From positions 814,629 through 878,628 of the forward strand of contig CAJINV010000004.1 of the NCBI GenBank assembly GCA_905178155.1: a stretch of 64,000 bases of DNA, in the 5' to 3' direction. The position numbers and the translations under genes were made by a program. This DNA comes from Amoebophrya sp. A120 (Eukaryota; Sar; Dinophyceae; Syndiniales; Amoebophryaceae). Of the stretch, positions 52,462-63,806 are shown in pieces (position 1 is the stretch's first letter; each line of letters opens with the position of its first letter). The notes beneath the pieces were generated by a model. The model was not told where the DNA came from and ran no database searches. It saw only the letters and a program-made list of their open reading frames with translations.

Positions 52462-55400
52462 CTACTCCGGGTAGTTACAAGTAGCTTCACGAAATCCACG
52501 CTTCGTAACGTACCTTTCAATCCTGTCGCGCCTGTTGTCCTCCTGCCAAGTTTCGGCCTCAGAGCGGAACTCCAAACTGTTGTGATAGGCCTTAAGAAAC
52601 GCCTTCTTTTCTCCTTCCGAGCTCGCATTCGCAAGCGACATCACCACGAGCCTGCCATTAGCATCAAGAACCTCCCGAAAGAAAAAGTGTTGCGAGCGAA
52701 AGACAAACTGAAAAAGGCCTTCGGTGTACAGTGCGGCGGCCCCCAGGGACAACAGGACACGCCGCCACATTGCTTCCGTAAGATGTTGCTTACGCTGCAA
52801 CCGCGAGTCCGCGCCAAATAAATTGGACGTCTTGGTGACCTTGGTGGTTGTAGTAGCCGCTCGCGACTGACTCGTCTGCCAGGAGTGCACGCGATCTATT
52901 CGTAAAAGCATGGGTTTCGCAAATTCGACGACGTCGCCAACTAGCTCGCTTCGCTTTTTTCTCGAACCATGTTCCTCCAACCGGCGAAGTTGAAGCACCA
53001 ACAACTCCGCGTGGGCGTCGTCGACGAGACCAAGTAGATGGCGATTCACGGTTTCTTGTGCTTCCTTCACGTAACACAAGTCAAGATAATTGCCTTGCCG
53101 CACCACGAATATCCCATCCGGGGTCGTGATCCGAGAGTTCTTTTCTTCTTTGCCAGGCCACATCAAACGTAAACCTAATGCGTCCTCGCGGCTCTCGGTC
53201 CTGCTTACTTTCTCGTCCTTGCTCTTCAAATCTCCCAAGACTTCCTTATCGAACCATGCGTCCTCATCGTGCGCGATTTCCTCAATCCGCTTTTTTATAT
53301 CTTCCGGGCTGATGTAGTAGCGCCACAATCTGTCCTCGAAGTCGTTTTCCAGATCTTGGAGCACTCCCGCAGCTAGCTTTTCACTGTGATGATACTCGAG
53401 CGCCTGTAACAGAAACACTGGCGTGAAATGAGGCGTGTCGCCCTCGATTTCGGATGTTGGGAGGACTCCGGCGTGTCGATATACTGTGCTGAGTTGCCCA
53501 GTCAGCCAGGATCTCAATTCACCGGAAGCGGACGCTCGCGCGGTGTGGAGACTGTCGGGGCGAAATAAACAGCTTTCTCCTTCATCTGCAATGACCCGCA
53601 CCGGTGAATATTGACCACAATAGAAAAAATTTCTCCAGTTACCTGCAGCCCCGTACGAAGTAACCCAGACGGCGCGCGCCAGAAGATGCGGCCTTTGTCG
53701 GAAGAGAACAGCAAGTGCTCCTTTGGCTTTTGTACCATCTGCATCACCCGTGGTCGTCGAGGAGGCGGACGATGTGGGCGCCCGGATAGCTTCGATTACT
53801 TCGACGCCCTGTTCTGTAATTTGGTTCTGGTGCGATTCTGGAAGTGCGGCGACCGCAATATCAACTCTCTGCCTTGGCACGCTTGCGAGATGCGACATGT
53901 CATGCTCTGCTTTGTCATTGTCCGTGGTTGTTCCCTTACCCTTGCTCTTTCCTCGTCGTTGTTGTTTTTCTTTTTGTTCGGCCAACACTTGTGTCTGCAA
54001 TGGCGCGCGCCATAAACCTCGAAGGAGGTCGTCTATGGAACTGTCGCCCTCGGACATCGTTTGCGTGGTAGCAACGACAGCATACAACTCGGACAGGCTT
54101 TGCAAGTAATCCGGATCGCTGGTGGCTAGGTCCACAGCCATGCCAAACGACACGAGTGCTGCAAGGCACTCAAAGTCACCGTTGAAGCCAACGCGACCTT
54201 GTGCTATTCCAGTAAGCCATTCGAGTCGGCCGGGTTCGACTCTGCAATCGCGCACCTGTCTCTTTCTTATGGTATCCTTTCTTGACGCCCACGCCCAGTT
54301 GTGACTCTGCGGACCATGCTGTGTGTCCTCGTAGTCGTGATGAAGTAGACGTACCTGACGGAAGTGGCTCATTGCTTCGAGATAGTTTATTTGCGGGGGC
54401 AATGTAATGGCGCCTGCCCAGGCCATCGCCAAGTTTCCGATCATGGTAGCGAGGGACACGATTGCCGATTTATCTTTGCCGGCCGCGGTGTCCAAGTGAT
54501 CACGACTGATTTTCCATCGCCATCGGTACTCACCGGCCGTTGCCGTAATGTGGGCGACCACGGGAAAATCAGCCAGATAGCGCTTGCTCCGTACTTGTTG
54601 CCTCATTTCTTCCACCAGCGCCATCGCCTCGTCTTGATCAGTTCTCTGCTGAGCAGTGTAATAATTATGCCCGTTAGGCTTTTCACTTGCTGTTGCTATC
54701 CAAAACACAGACTCCGCCTTTCCCAAAAGCACCCGCACTTCCGCGTCGATCCGGGATCGAAGACCAAGCGCAAGGACTGCAAGTTGCATGATGGCCTCTC
54801 GTTCCGAACTTCGGTCCACCTCTACTGCAAGCTGCTGGAGGGGTTGTCCACCTTTCCTTGCCCGTAATTCCAATTTCCGCCAGAGCTCAGAAAGAAACTC
54901 CTCCTTTGTTTAGGGCGGAAAAATCGGCAAATAGCATCATTTTTGTCAGCTCACACTTTGGGGGGGTATTTTTTTTTCTTTTGTCAGGGAGTCAACTACC
55001 TGGAAATCAACAGAAGTAAAGCATCACTTCATCTTTTCCACGAGAAACATGATAGCTCGGCTTTCAAAAGGCCTTCATAGCAAGACACGAAACAGGCGGC
55101 AGCGCCTTCGCGCTGTGCGTTGTCGCTCAGATGGCCCGGCAATGTTGAGTAGGCCCGCTCTTCGAGAAGTGGCTGGGCCACCTCCGGGACCGGACCACAA
55201 CGAGGACGCTCGCCACGAGGAAGAGGGAACCCGGCAAGGGGGGTGGTCAGGGGGGTGCATTTTTGCCCCCTTCGGACACCCCTTCCGGGTACCCCTTCCG
55301 GGTACCCTTTCGGTAGCCTATGCCGACCCCCTAATCCCCATTAGAAACTGCCGATTTTGCGTGCCCCAAAATGGTAGCCCAGAGGCAGCCCAAGCGCACC

Positions 55401-57467
55401 CCCTTACCCCCCCCCCCTTCGGCACCCCCCCGGAAGCATTTGACTGCTGGCGCGTCCGCATTCTCAATATCTGGCCGTAAAGGGAAGATGCGAAGATGTC
55501 TGGGCGCGTACGGAATTGGATGCCGGAGAGGGGGCGCGGCTTCCCGCGCCGGGGGGCCGCAGGCCCATGCAACTTCAACAAAATGCTGCGGCTCTATTGG
55601 AAAAAGGGGAGGGCCGGATGGCGGAACGTGACAACGAAGAGCGGCGCCAGCATCTAAATGGCCAACAGGAAAAAAAGCAGTAGCGACACCCCCAATAGCC
55701 ATAATTTTTTTGCCCCCCCAAAAAGTGCGCTTGCAAAAATGATGCTATTTGCCGATTTTTCCGCCCTAATTTGTTTCGATTTTGGTTAGAAGTTTTTTTG
55801 CATTTTATCGTAAGGAAAAATCTCCCCGCCCCATATCGAAAACGAGGCCACAGAAAATTTGCAGTGCTGATTTGTGACCACAAATCGTATTTGTCTTGCT
55901 GGAAGACAACTCCAGACAGGCTGCGCCGCATTATGCAAGCGGTTTGTGATGCTCGTGGGCCTACAGTGTGGACATTTGTAATGCTAGGCGTCTATGTCAA
56001 AACCTCGCTGCCCAGGGTTGGCATATGCCTGCAGTCCTCTACTGCAAGACCAATCTGATTTGTGTACGCAAATCCAGCATCACAAATTTTCTTTTCGATA
56101 TAGGGAGGGGGGATTGTTCCTTTTGATACATTTTGATCATCCCGTAGAAACCCAGTCGCCATCTCAATACGGCCAGGACCATCTGGAACTGTGGCGTCAG
56201 ATTCGAAGATCGTGAGGAACCTCTCCACGGCATGTTCGACGCGACCATCTACAACTCCGTTCGTTTTTGCAGTCGTCCCCCGCCCAACCAACTTCCGAAC
56301 CGCACGCGATAAATGCGTTATACTTTTACTTGTTCTTGTTTCCTCCACGAAGCTTGAGCCCACAAAACGATCAGCAGCCAGCGCACCACTCGCGCTGGTG
56401 CTATTGGCAACACCAACATGTTCAGCTATTGCGCCCTTTGTGCCTTCGTCGCCTTCGGGGTCCGCAGCGTCATCTTCTCGGCCGCCTGAAGCCAGACCGC
56501 GGTGAGAATCCTTTCCTCCACCCCTTGGCGTGGCAGGATCGTGTTCGCTGATCACGCCGGTAGCGTTGGAAGGTGTGTTTCCTGTACTATTTAGCGACTC
56601 TTCACGGGCCGCGACCAGTGGCTGTTTTCTGTCAACACCGACCCGCTCAGTCCCCGACTGGGTCGCATTTTTTGGACCATCTTCGCCCAGTTCATTGGCA
56701 GTGCGCCTCGGGTTTGCGTTGCGTTCCATATTAAAGTTAGCCCTGGCTCGTTCGTGTTCGTCCCGCTGAGACGGTTCTTCTTCTTGCTGCAAGGGTTGGC
56801 TCGCGTGGCTTACATTTGCCGAGAGAGCTGCGGGACCGTCGCTGGCAACGGGCGGACTAGAATCCGTACTTGCGTGGTGCGGCTCTTTTGCCACTAACTC
56901 GCTCTCGCTTTGCTTTTGCACCAACCTTCGTTTTTCAATTCCCTCGTCCCGCATCGTTGAATTCTTCTTGTAGTTCTTGTCGCGGCCGTTCCTGTTAGGT
57001 TCTCGCTGCTTCTTCCGTTCTTGCCGCCTCGATGACGAGGCCGCTTTCCGCTTCTTCCTACTTTTTCGCTTCTTGCGGTCCTTTTTTGCACGTCTTTTCT
57101 TCCGTTGCTTTCGATCCTTCTTCTTGTCTTCTTCCATGAACGCCATCTGCGAAATTTGTGATGGGGCATCTTCGTAGTCATAATGATAGGGACTTCTATC
57201 TTCTTCATCTCCGTGTCTGTGGTAAGCATAATCATCTGTGTCTGTCCACAGAACTTCATCAATGCGAGGTCCACGACGAACGGCGGAAGCATTGTAGGCG
57301 TACGCAAGAAAGAGCCTGCTAACTTCGCTGGAAGCAAACCAGAGTGAGATTGCGCAACGCATTAGTTGATGCATGATCTTCTGCCGCACGGGCAACAGGT
57401 GGCTTCCCGTCGCTTTATCTTTTGTTCCTGACAGCGACGAGGCCCAAGTGGCAGGAAACACGATCAT
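52462..57467 (-). CDS. Unknown 1270-residue protein, three exons with two introners
   Basis: Exons are 57467-56129, 55800-55770 and 54904-52462 (1339 + 31 + 2443 nt), all in one frame. The start is ATG 57467 (MIVFPATWASSLSG). The joined middle reads DDQNAKKLLTKIETKEEFLS then ELWRKLELRARKGG. The N-terminal part contains a weakly hydrophobic stretch (CAISLWFASSEVSRLFLAYA), an extremely basic tract (DRKQRKKRRAKKDRKKRKSR, about residues 120-170, nuclear or RNA-binding in character) and a long polar region. Exon 3 encodes an ordered, tryptophan-containing C-terminal part (MIGNLAMAWAGAITLPPQIN; LWRYYISPEDIKKRIEEIAH; GLRLMWPGKEEKNS) with a Lys-rich insert. No family was recognised. The C-terminal half looks like a folded domain of about 650 residues. 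Confidence 0.72.
54910..55769. mobile_element. Long introner-like element (860 bp) with 36-bp perfect inverted repeats
   Basis: The coding-strand left end TTAGGGCGGAAAAATCGGCA continues AATAGCATCATTTTTG and has its exact reverse complement at the other end. The TSD is ACAAA (coding strand; 54905-54909 and 55770-55774). Excision keeps ETKEEFLS in frame. The interior is partly GC-rich, with short CCCCTTCCGGGTA repeats and C tracts, and encodes no transposase. Its length and ends set it apart from the 140-320-bp elements. Confidence 0.92.
55806..56128. mobile_element. Introner element (CCCATATCGAAAA core)
   Basis: The ends are TATCGTAAGGAAAAATCTCC (then CCGCCCCATATCGAAAA) and, inverted, TATCAAAAGGAACAATCCCC (then CCTCCCTATATCGAAAA). 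The coding-strand TSD is AAATG (55801-55805 and 56129-56133). The join gives LRDDQNAKKLL in frame. It is separated by only a 31-bp exon from the 860-bp element. Confidence 0.93.
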
Positions 57468-58889
57468 GATGACGCCGTAAGCCGCTTCTGGTTATGCCTG
57501 GACTCGAAAGCTGTCGTGGACGAAGAAGAGCAAGAGTGGATTTCTTCCGGCTGCAAGACGCCCGTCACTCGACGAGGTCAAAGTTGCGCGACGAACGGCG
57601 TTCAAGAACGACCTGAAAAAAATACGCGTGAAAAACTTTTACCAACAGCCTGACTAATTAGTGCTCTGCCTGCATTTACAACTGCATGACTCGAGGCCAG
57701 CACCATAGGACTATGAAAATAGTAAAGTAAAAACTAAATAAAATAGCCACGCACTACATCAGAAGAGTCCCGCTCTCGCTAATATCTTCAAGATAATTAA
57801 AGATGGTGTTCCGGTGATAATATCATGCAGCATGAAGAAACAGAAACAGTGTACTTGCTTCCAATTCATCCAAGCTCGTTCCACGTATATTAAACTGGTT
57901 CCCCCGTGTCAGCAAGGTCCTGGTGTATGGTCGTGTAAGTTTAGCGCTCCTTTTTGGACTTCTTGACTCACCAAGCTCCTTGCTCCTGTAGTTGACACTT
58001 CAAATGGAGGCGATCGCCTGGTGTAACGGTCGCTGCAGCGTTGATGTGAGCTAATAGCTACAAATCGTCTTGTGTCTGTAATGCGCCAACTCCCGGTCCG
58101 TGGTTCTAGACCTAGAGTGTTCCACCTACAAAATTACCAACGACAGCTCAACGCAAGACCAGTACGCAGACTTTTGAAAATCCGACAAGGACAACAGCAC
58201 GCGATACGAAAATGGTTCTTGGAGAAATTCGAATTTTAATTTTATATAATTGGGTCAAAAACTTAAGTGTAAACGTGATTTCTTTCGTCTGTCGTGGTGG
58301 GGTGATCAAATGCAAATGCAAGCTATGAAGGTGTGTGTGCCTCAAGCTTCCGGCTGTAGTTGTGGTGGATCATGCATCTTTGTTTTTAAACCAACGGTCG
58401 TCGTTATCAATGGTAATGGCGACGTTCTTTTGCTGCTCGAAAGAGTGCCGCGGCTTGAACGAAAAATGTTGATACGGCTTCGTACGAACTACTCACGTGG
58501 CCAAGAACGACGTGGCTGGACGAACAGGAAGAACGTAGTAGCACATACTTACCGAAGACTTGTCCCACGTTTAGAACAAACGACCGAGCGGACGAGGCAG
58601 TGCAAGTGATCACTGCAGGCGCAGTGGGTTGATACAGAAATAAGCGGCCAACCAAAGTAGAGGGTCACGCATAGTACGATACCGATCTTCATCGTAAATT
58701 AGGATGAAAATTGGAGTACTAACTAACAGACACGACAACTTTGATGCGTGTCGCAAGGCCGGTAGACAATACATACAGGAGCAACGACAGCCTCACTGTC
58801 GAGTTTCTGTTAGAAGAAGAGAACCACAGTACTTTTTTTTCTACAGCATACAGAAACGGCGGAGCGTGAAAAATTTGTCAGCCTTCCAA
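57468..58889. other. Intergenic stretch without a supported gene
   Basis: A plus-strand frame at 58250-58609 has no ATG at its start and no family. The rest has short frames only. The right end continues into the 3' flank of the Met/Lys-rich gene that is duplicated at 51310-52275. Confidence 0.4.
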
Positions 58890-59390
58890 ATCGAGAAGTA
58901 GCCATGAACTGCTCGCACGTGATGCATCAGATGTCTTGTCAGATCTAGGAGTCGGGGAGGTTTGATACTAATCATAATTCATCAACAAATACTAAGCGGG
59001 TGATTAATTAATGCAATTGCTGCAATAGAAATAGAATGTGATTACCTGATAAAAAATAAAAAAGTAAAACTAAAACAGCAACAGCATCAAGAAAATGAAA
59101 ATATTTTGTGCAGGTAGTCACGCTACCCATAAAATTGTTGGAATAAGGGAATGTAATGTTTATGTTTGTTTAGTATTGTATGTTGTCCGGTGCAATTTCA
59201 ATCTTGGTCTGGACTTGGCTTGCTTAGCAGTTGGTCGACATAACAGTGTCAGTGAAAGAAAAGCAAATAGAAAAAAAAACAGAGGAGTAGTTCTTGTGAT
59301 GATATTAATGTGGAAAAACGAATGGTACTAAAAGCTTCGGGTTTGATGTCATACATTCAGCTCCAAAAACAAAAAGCGTTTTCCACTCCT

Positions 59391-62300
59391 CTACTCTCCG
59401 GACGAGTTGTCACTCTCGTCGTAGTCGATGCCACCTCCTCTACCTCCCTTGCCGCGCGCCCCGTTTCCACCTTTATTCTTGGAGGCCGCAACCGCCATAA
59501 TGCCGGCTGTGGTTAACATGTCGTCGTCATCGTCTTCCATTTCCAGATACCGGTCGCGACGGCGCCTCTTGCGCATCATCTTTTTTTTCATTTTCATAGC
59601 CGACGGGGCTTTCATCATCTTCATTTTCATCTTTTTTTTCATCGACGATTTGCTCATCTTCGCGGCCATCATTTTCTTCGAAGACGTAGAGTCGCCTTCG
59701 CCAGTACTAGACGAGGACCTGGTGCTGAAGAACCTGCGTCTTCTGGTCGTGTTCCGACTGGAAGAGTTTCCAACGCGCCGAGCCACCCGGTTTCGAACTA
59801 GCAAACCTCCCGCACGGGAAGCGGAAAGCGGCGTGACCAGGGTTTGGACCAAAACACCACGCTGCCCGCTTTGCAAGGGCCGCAGATTGGGGCGCGGCGC
59901 GGAACGCCCGACAGCTGCCATCTTTTTCATCATCATTCGTTTCCGCATCATTTTCGGGGCTGCAGCACGAGAAGACATCATTTTCATGCGCCGCGGTGAG
60001 TTCATTCGTCTTCTAGAAGCTGCAGACATTTTGGAAGTCGAAGTTGTTCTCCTCGAAGACATCATTTTGCTCGACATCATTTTCATCATTTTCCTGCGCT
60101 CGAGCTTCGCCTTCTTCGCTCGTGCGGCCGCGCGCATCTTCTGCCGTTGCTGCTCCTTCAGAAGCATTTGCTTTTGCTTCTTCAGCAACGACCTTTCCTT
60201 CTTCGCGGTCAGTGCGTGTTTCTTGCGGAGCTGTTTCTTCAACGCCGACACCTTCCGATAGGCGGTGGAAACGCGCTTCCGCAAGTTGGGTGGCAAGGTG
60301 TTTGAAGAAGAAGCTTTATTCGACACGGGCATTCTGGACAAAACTTTAACTTTCTGTCGCAGACGGTGCTTCAGCAACTTTTTCGTCCGCGCGAGCTGCT
60401 GGAGCTGCTGCCTGAACACCTTGCTGCGCTTGCGGTGCGCGGCGGTGGCTTTGTTGCTCATCTTCATCTTCATCACCATTTTTCGCGGTCGGGCAGCCAT
60501 CATTCGAAGCTTCTTCGCCATCGGGCTGGGCTCCTTCTTCATCATTTTCATTTTACCCATGTTTATCTTGCGCAACATCTTCATGGACATCATACAAGAA
60601 TTATGGCGCATTTTTGTGTATCGACCGGTCGACGGAGCTGGTGCTGCTGTTTTCATCTTCATCACGGACTTGCGCAGCATCTTCTTCATCGGCATGCTCC
60701 TGCGCATTTTCATCGTCTTCATGGAAGAAGTTGATGCAGCAGTACGGGCCTGCATCTTCTTCATCATCTTCATTCTCATCTTCATAGAAGTCGGCTTTGC
60801 CATTTTTGTTTTCCGGCCCATCGTTGTTTTCATGCTTTTCTTCATCGCCATGAAACTGCGTCCACTTTGGCTGCCCATTTTCATCGGCTTTTGCATCTTC
60901 ATCTTCATCATCTTCATCCTGGAGGATGACATCATCTTCATCGGACGGGAAGTAGACATCATCTTCATTTTGCGGGCCATTTTTCTTGGACGAGCGGTGC
61001 CTGGACGAGAGACAGCCTTTGATGCGGCGCGCATTCTCATCGCCTTTTTCATCCGCATCATCTTCCTCATCTTGCCCATCATAACGGTTTTCCTTGTAGC
61101 TGCAGAAATTCCACCGGCTTGTCCTCTCCGCCGCTGCAGAATGCGGATGCGCTGTTTGACCGCGTTGAGGCGCTCCTTTAACAATTTGTGTCGCAAAGCC
61201 ACAGCGAAGTTGACACCTTGCTGTTTGTTCCGCATCTTCATCAATTTTCCCCTGACTTGATACCGGTGCTTCTTCTTCGTCATCATCCTTTTCGCAGCGA
61301 TGCGCCGCACGAGAGCGTCCAGAGACTTCTGCTGGTTTTGCGGGAGCTTGAGTTTCATCATCTTGGTGCTTGATGATGATGTCGGCGATCGCTGCATCTT
61401 CATCGTCTGCATCCTTCTCGCAGCGATCCTCTTCACCAGTCGGTCGATGGCTGCTTTTTGGGATTTTGCCATTTTGCCCTTCTGCATCTTCTTGTGCGCT
61501 GCGATTCGGCGGACCAGCATGTCAAGCCGCTTTTGGTTTCTGATGGAAAGCTTCTGGCTTTTGCTTCCCCCGGTGGACTTTGATGTCGATGGTCTTCTTC
61601 CCTGGTTGTTGCTCTGCATCATCTTTTTCTTCGCCGCAATTCTCCGTACCAACATGTCGATTCTTTGCTGGTTCCGCACAGAGAGTTTCTTGTTTCCACG
61701 GGTACCGCCGGCCTTCTGCATCTTCTTCTGCCGCGCGATCCTGCGCACCAACATGTCAAGTCTCTTTTGGTTGTTGATGGAAAGCTTCTTTCCGGCTGGA
61801 AGTTTTTTCATTTTCCTGCTCTGTGCCGCGATCCTGCGCACCAACATGTCGAGTCGTTTTTGGTTTCTCAGCGAAATCTGTTGTGTCTTTTTCCGGCCTT
61901 TATTTTGCATCTTCTTGTTCTGTGCCGCGATCCTGCGAACCAACATGTCAAGTCTCTTTTGGTTGTTGAGGGAAAGCTTTTTTCCACCTTTCGATTGTTT
62001 CCCAGCAGCGGATTTCTTCGGCGTTTTCATCTTCGTCTGCATCATCTTCCGCTTGGCCGCGATCCTACGCACAAGCTGGTCAATGCTCGCCTTGGAAAAA
62101 TTTTGCTTCATCTTCGACATCGTTGTTCGTTTTGTTGTCCCCATTTTCGCTTCACCCTTCATCTTCGCTGCAATTCTGCGCACGAGCAGGTCGATCGAAG
62201 TGTTGCCGACACCGACCACCTTCTTGCCAGCCAGACTGCTTGATGTTCTCTTGCTGCTCAACCGGCCACGACTTTTCGTTTTCGCTGCTGCTGCCATTTT

Positions 62301-63806
62301 CTTCATTTTGCTTGCCATTTTTGTGATTTTCATCTTCATATTTTTGCCACCTGGTCGTGCTCCTCCCGCAGTTCGCTTTTTCGTGGTGAACGTTTTGCTT
62401 CGAGCAACTTTCCTCGGACCAACCTGATGGCCGCGTCCTCTGCTCCCACCACGACCACCACCAGCTCCCATCTTCTTCATTTTCGACTCAATCCGCTCGA
62501 CCAGCTGGTCGATTGTCTTTTTATCGGCCCGGGTTTTCGCCTTTTCAGCGATTTTCCGCACCAATTCGTCCAATCGCTGCTGCTCATTCGTCTTCATGTT
62601 GAGCCGGGTTTTATTCGCCTTTTCCGCGATTTTCCGCACCAATTCGTCCAATCTCTGCTGCTCATTCGTCTTCATGTTGAGGAAAACCGAGGAAGTGGTC
62701 TGCTGTCCTGTCGTGTTGTTCGACAACGAGGAAATACTGCTCCGTGGTTCTGGTAAAGGTGGGTTGATCTGCGCCATTACCACGTTGAACTTCTTGTTCC
62801 GCGCAGTTCCAGGAGAATTCTTAGATTTTGCCCGGCGCATGAGCACCGAATTCCTTTCCTTCTCCTTGTTCAGCCGTTTTATCTCTCGCACCAGCTCGTC
62901 GATCTTTTTCTTCCCGGTTTGTCCACTTTTCGCCGCCTGTTTCTCAATTCGGTTCACCAAACTGTTCAACTTTCGCATAGACGCCCGCTCCTTCAACTTC
63001 TGCAGCTCCCGGGTGGTCACCGGCTTACCGATGGCAATTCTCTGCGGCGCCTTGCTCGCAATGTTCTCATTCTCCTTGATGGTCGACTTAATTCGCTGAA
63101 ATTCCTTGGAGTGTTTCTGCTGCTCCCTCACCGCTTGCTGGATCAACTGCACCGCTTGCCACTGCATGTGCCGGTTCTTAGTCGCGATCTGCCGCACCAT
63201 TGAATTCAGACGCTGGATCTGCGAGGTGGTTGGAGATTTTTGCTTTTTCAACTGCTGATTTGTTTTCATCTTCGTGGTGGTCATTCTCGTCAGCGCTTTG
63301 CTCATCTTCGGCACCGAAGATTTCGTTCGGCGGGGAACCTTCACCTTGAAGGTCTTGTTGCGCATCACCTTCATTTTGCTCGCGGTTCTTTTCGGCGAAG
63401 AAGATTTTTTCCTTGGAACAACATCGAACTTTACCGGATCGATGCGTAGGGACACTGATTTCATGTTCACATCCCCAAGGTTCATATTAACCGCGTTAGT
63501 ACTTCTGCTTGGTTTCTTCTCTGTTTTCTTCTTCATCGCTTGCATTTTAGGCTGGGTCGTTTTCTTCTTCATCTGGACCATCTTAGTAGAAGTGGTCTTA
63601 CTTGGCTTTGGCTTGCTCGTTTTCCCCAACCTCAGCGCGCCATGCGTCGGCAAGGTCGCGATGTTTTTCTTCAACAACGCAACGCGCATCTTCGCCTGGG
63701 CAATGCGTTTCTGGATTTGGTTTAGCTGCTGGGAGTGCTTGCGCGAGTTAAATTTGGCGGTCTTCATCTTCATCACAGTTCTCGAGGATGTTGAGGTTGC
63801 CGCCAT
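59391..63806 (-). CDS. Met/Lys-rich repeat protein with 15 LVRRIAA units
   Basis: The first ATG in a long frame is at 63806 (MAATSTSSRTVMKMKTAKF), giving 1471 residues. The frame is open upstream to a TAA, and a good acceptor (CCTTTCGCAG, 63886) lies there, so a 5' exon is possible. The composition is extreme: Met, Lys and Arg dominate (KMKMMK, MKMKMMKKM). Between about residues 200 and 840 a helical unit recurs about 15 times, for example NQKRLDMLVRRIAAQNKKMQ, QRLDELVRKIAEKAKTR and SIDQLVRRIAAKRKMM. Units 6-10 are most alike (NQKRLDMLVRRIAA). A Met/Lys/Ser-rich region follows, then a Lys/Arg/Gln helix region, a less biased basic block (LRPLQSGQRGVLVQTLVTPL) and an acidic tail (LEMEDDDDDM ... 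DYDESDNSSGE). No family was recognised. Binding to nucleic acid or other polyanions, or to metal through Met, is inference. Confidence 0.8.
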   Translation of the reverse strand: MAATSTSSRTVMKMKTAKFNSRKHSQQLNQIQKRIAQAKMRVALLKKNIATLPTHGALRLGKTSKPKPSKTTSTKMVQMKKKTTQPKMQAMKKKTEKKPSRSTNAVNMNLGDVNMKSVSLRIDPVKFDVVPRKKSSSPKRTASKMKVMRNKTFKVKVPRRTKSSVPKMSKALTRMTTTKMKTNQQLKKQKSPTTSQIQRLNSMVRQIATKNRHMQWQAVQLIQQAVREQQKHSKEFQRIKSTIKENENIASKAPQRIAIGKPVTTRELQKLKERASMRKLNSLVNRIEKQAAKSGQTGKKKIDELVREIKRLNKEKERNSVLMRRAKSKNSPGTARNKKFNVVMAQINPPLPEPRSSISSLSNNTTGQQTTSSVFLNMKTNEQQRLDELVRKIAEKANKTRLNMKTNEQQRLDELVRKIAEKAKTRADKKTIDQLVERIESKMKKMGAGGGRGGSRGRGHQVGPRKVARSKTFTTKKRTAGGARPGGKNMKMKITKMASKMKKMAAAAKTKSRGRLSSKRTSSSLAGKKVVGVGNTSIDLLVRRIAAKMKGEAKMGTTKRTTMSKMKQNFSKASIDQLVRRIAAKRKMMQTKMKTPKKSAAGKQSKGGKKLSLNNQKRLDMLVRRIAAQNKKMQNKGRKKTQQISLRNQKRLDMLVRRIAAQSRKMKKLPAGKKLSINNQKRLDMLVRRIARQKKMQKAGGTRGNKKLSVRNQQRIDMLVRRIAAKKKMMQSNNQGRRPSTSKSTGGSKSQKLSIRNQKRLDMLVRRIAAHKKMQKGKMAKSQKAAIDRLVKRIAARRMQTMKMQRSPTSSSSTKMMKLKLPQNQQKSLDALVRRIAAKRMMTKKKHRYQVRGKLMKMRNKQQGVNFAVALRHKLLKERLNAVKQRIRILQRRRGQAGGISAATRKTVMMGKMRKMMRMKKAMRMRAASKAVSRPGTARPRKMARKMKMMSTSRPMKMMSSSRMKMMKMKMQKPMKMGSQSGRSFMAMKKSMKTTMGRKTKMAKPTSMKMRMKMMKKMQARTAASTSSMKTMKMRRSMPMKKMLRKSVMKMKTAAPAPSTGRYTKMRHNSCMMSMKMLRKINMGKMKMMKKEPSPMAKKLRMMAARPRKMVMKMKMSNKATAAHRKRSKVFRQQLQQLARTKKLLKHRLRQKVKVLSRMPVSNKASSSNTLPPNLRKRVSTAYRKVSALKKQLRKKHALTAKKERSLLKKQKQMLLKEQQRQKMRAAARAKKAKLERRKMMKMMSSKMMSSRRTTSTSKMSAASRRRMNSPRRMKMMSSRAAAPKMMRKRMMMKKMAAVGRSAPRPNLRPLQSGQRGVLVQTLVTPLSASRAGGLLVRNRVARRVGNSSSRNTTRRRRFFSTRSSSSTGEGDSTSSKKMMAAKMSKSSMKKKMKMKMMKAPSAMKMKKKMMRKRRRRDRYLEMEDDDDDMLTTAGIMAVAASKNKGGNGARGKGGRGGGIDYDESDNSSGE

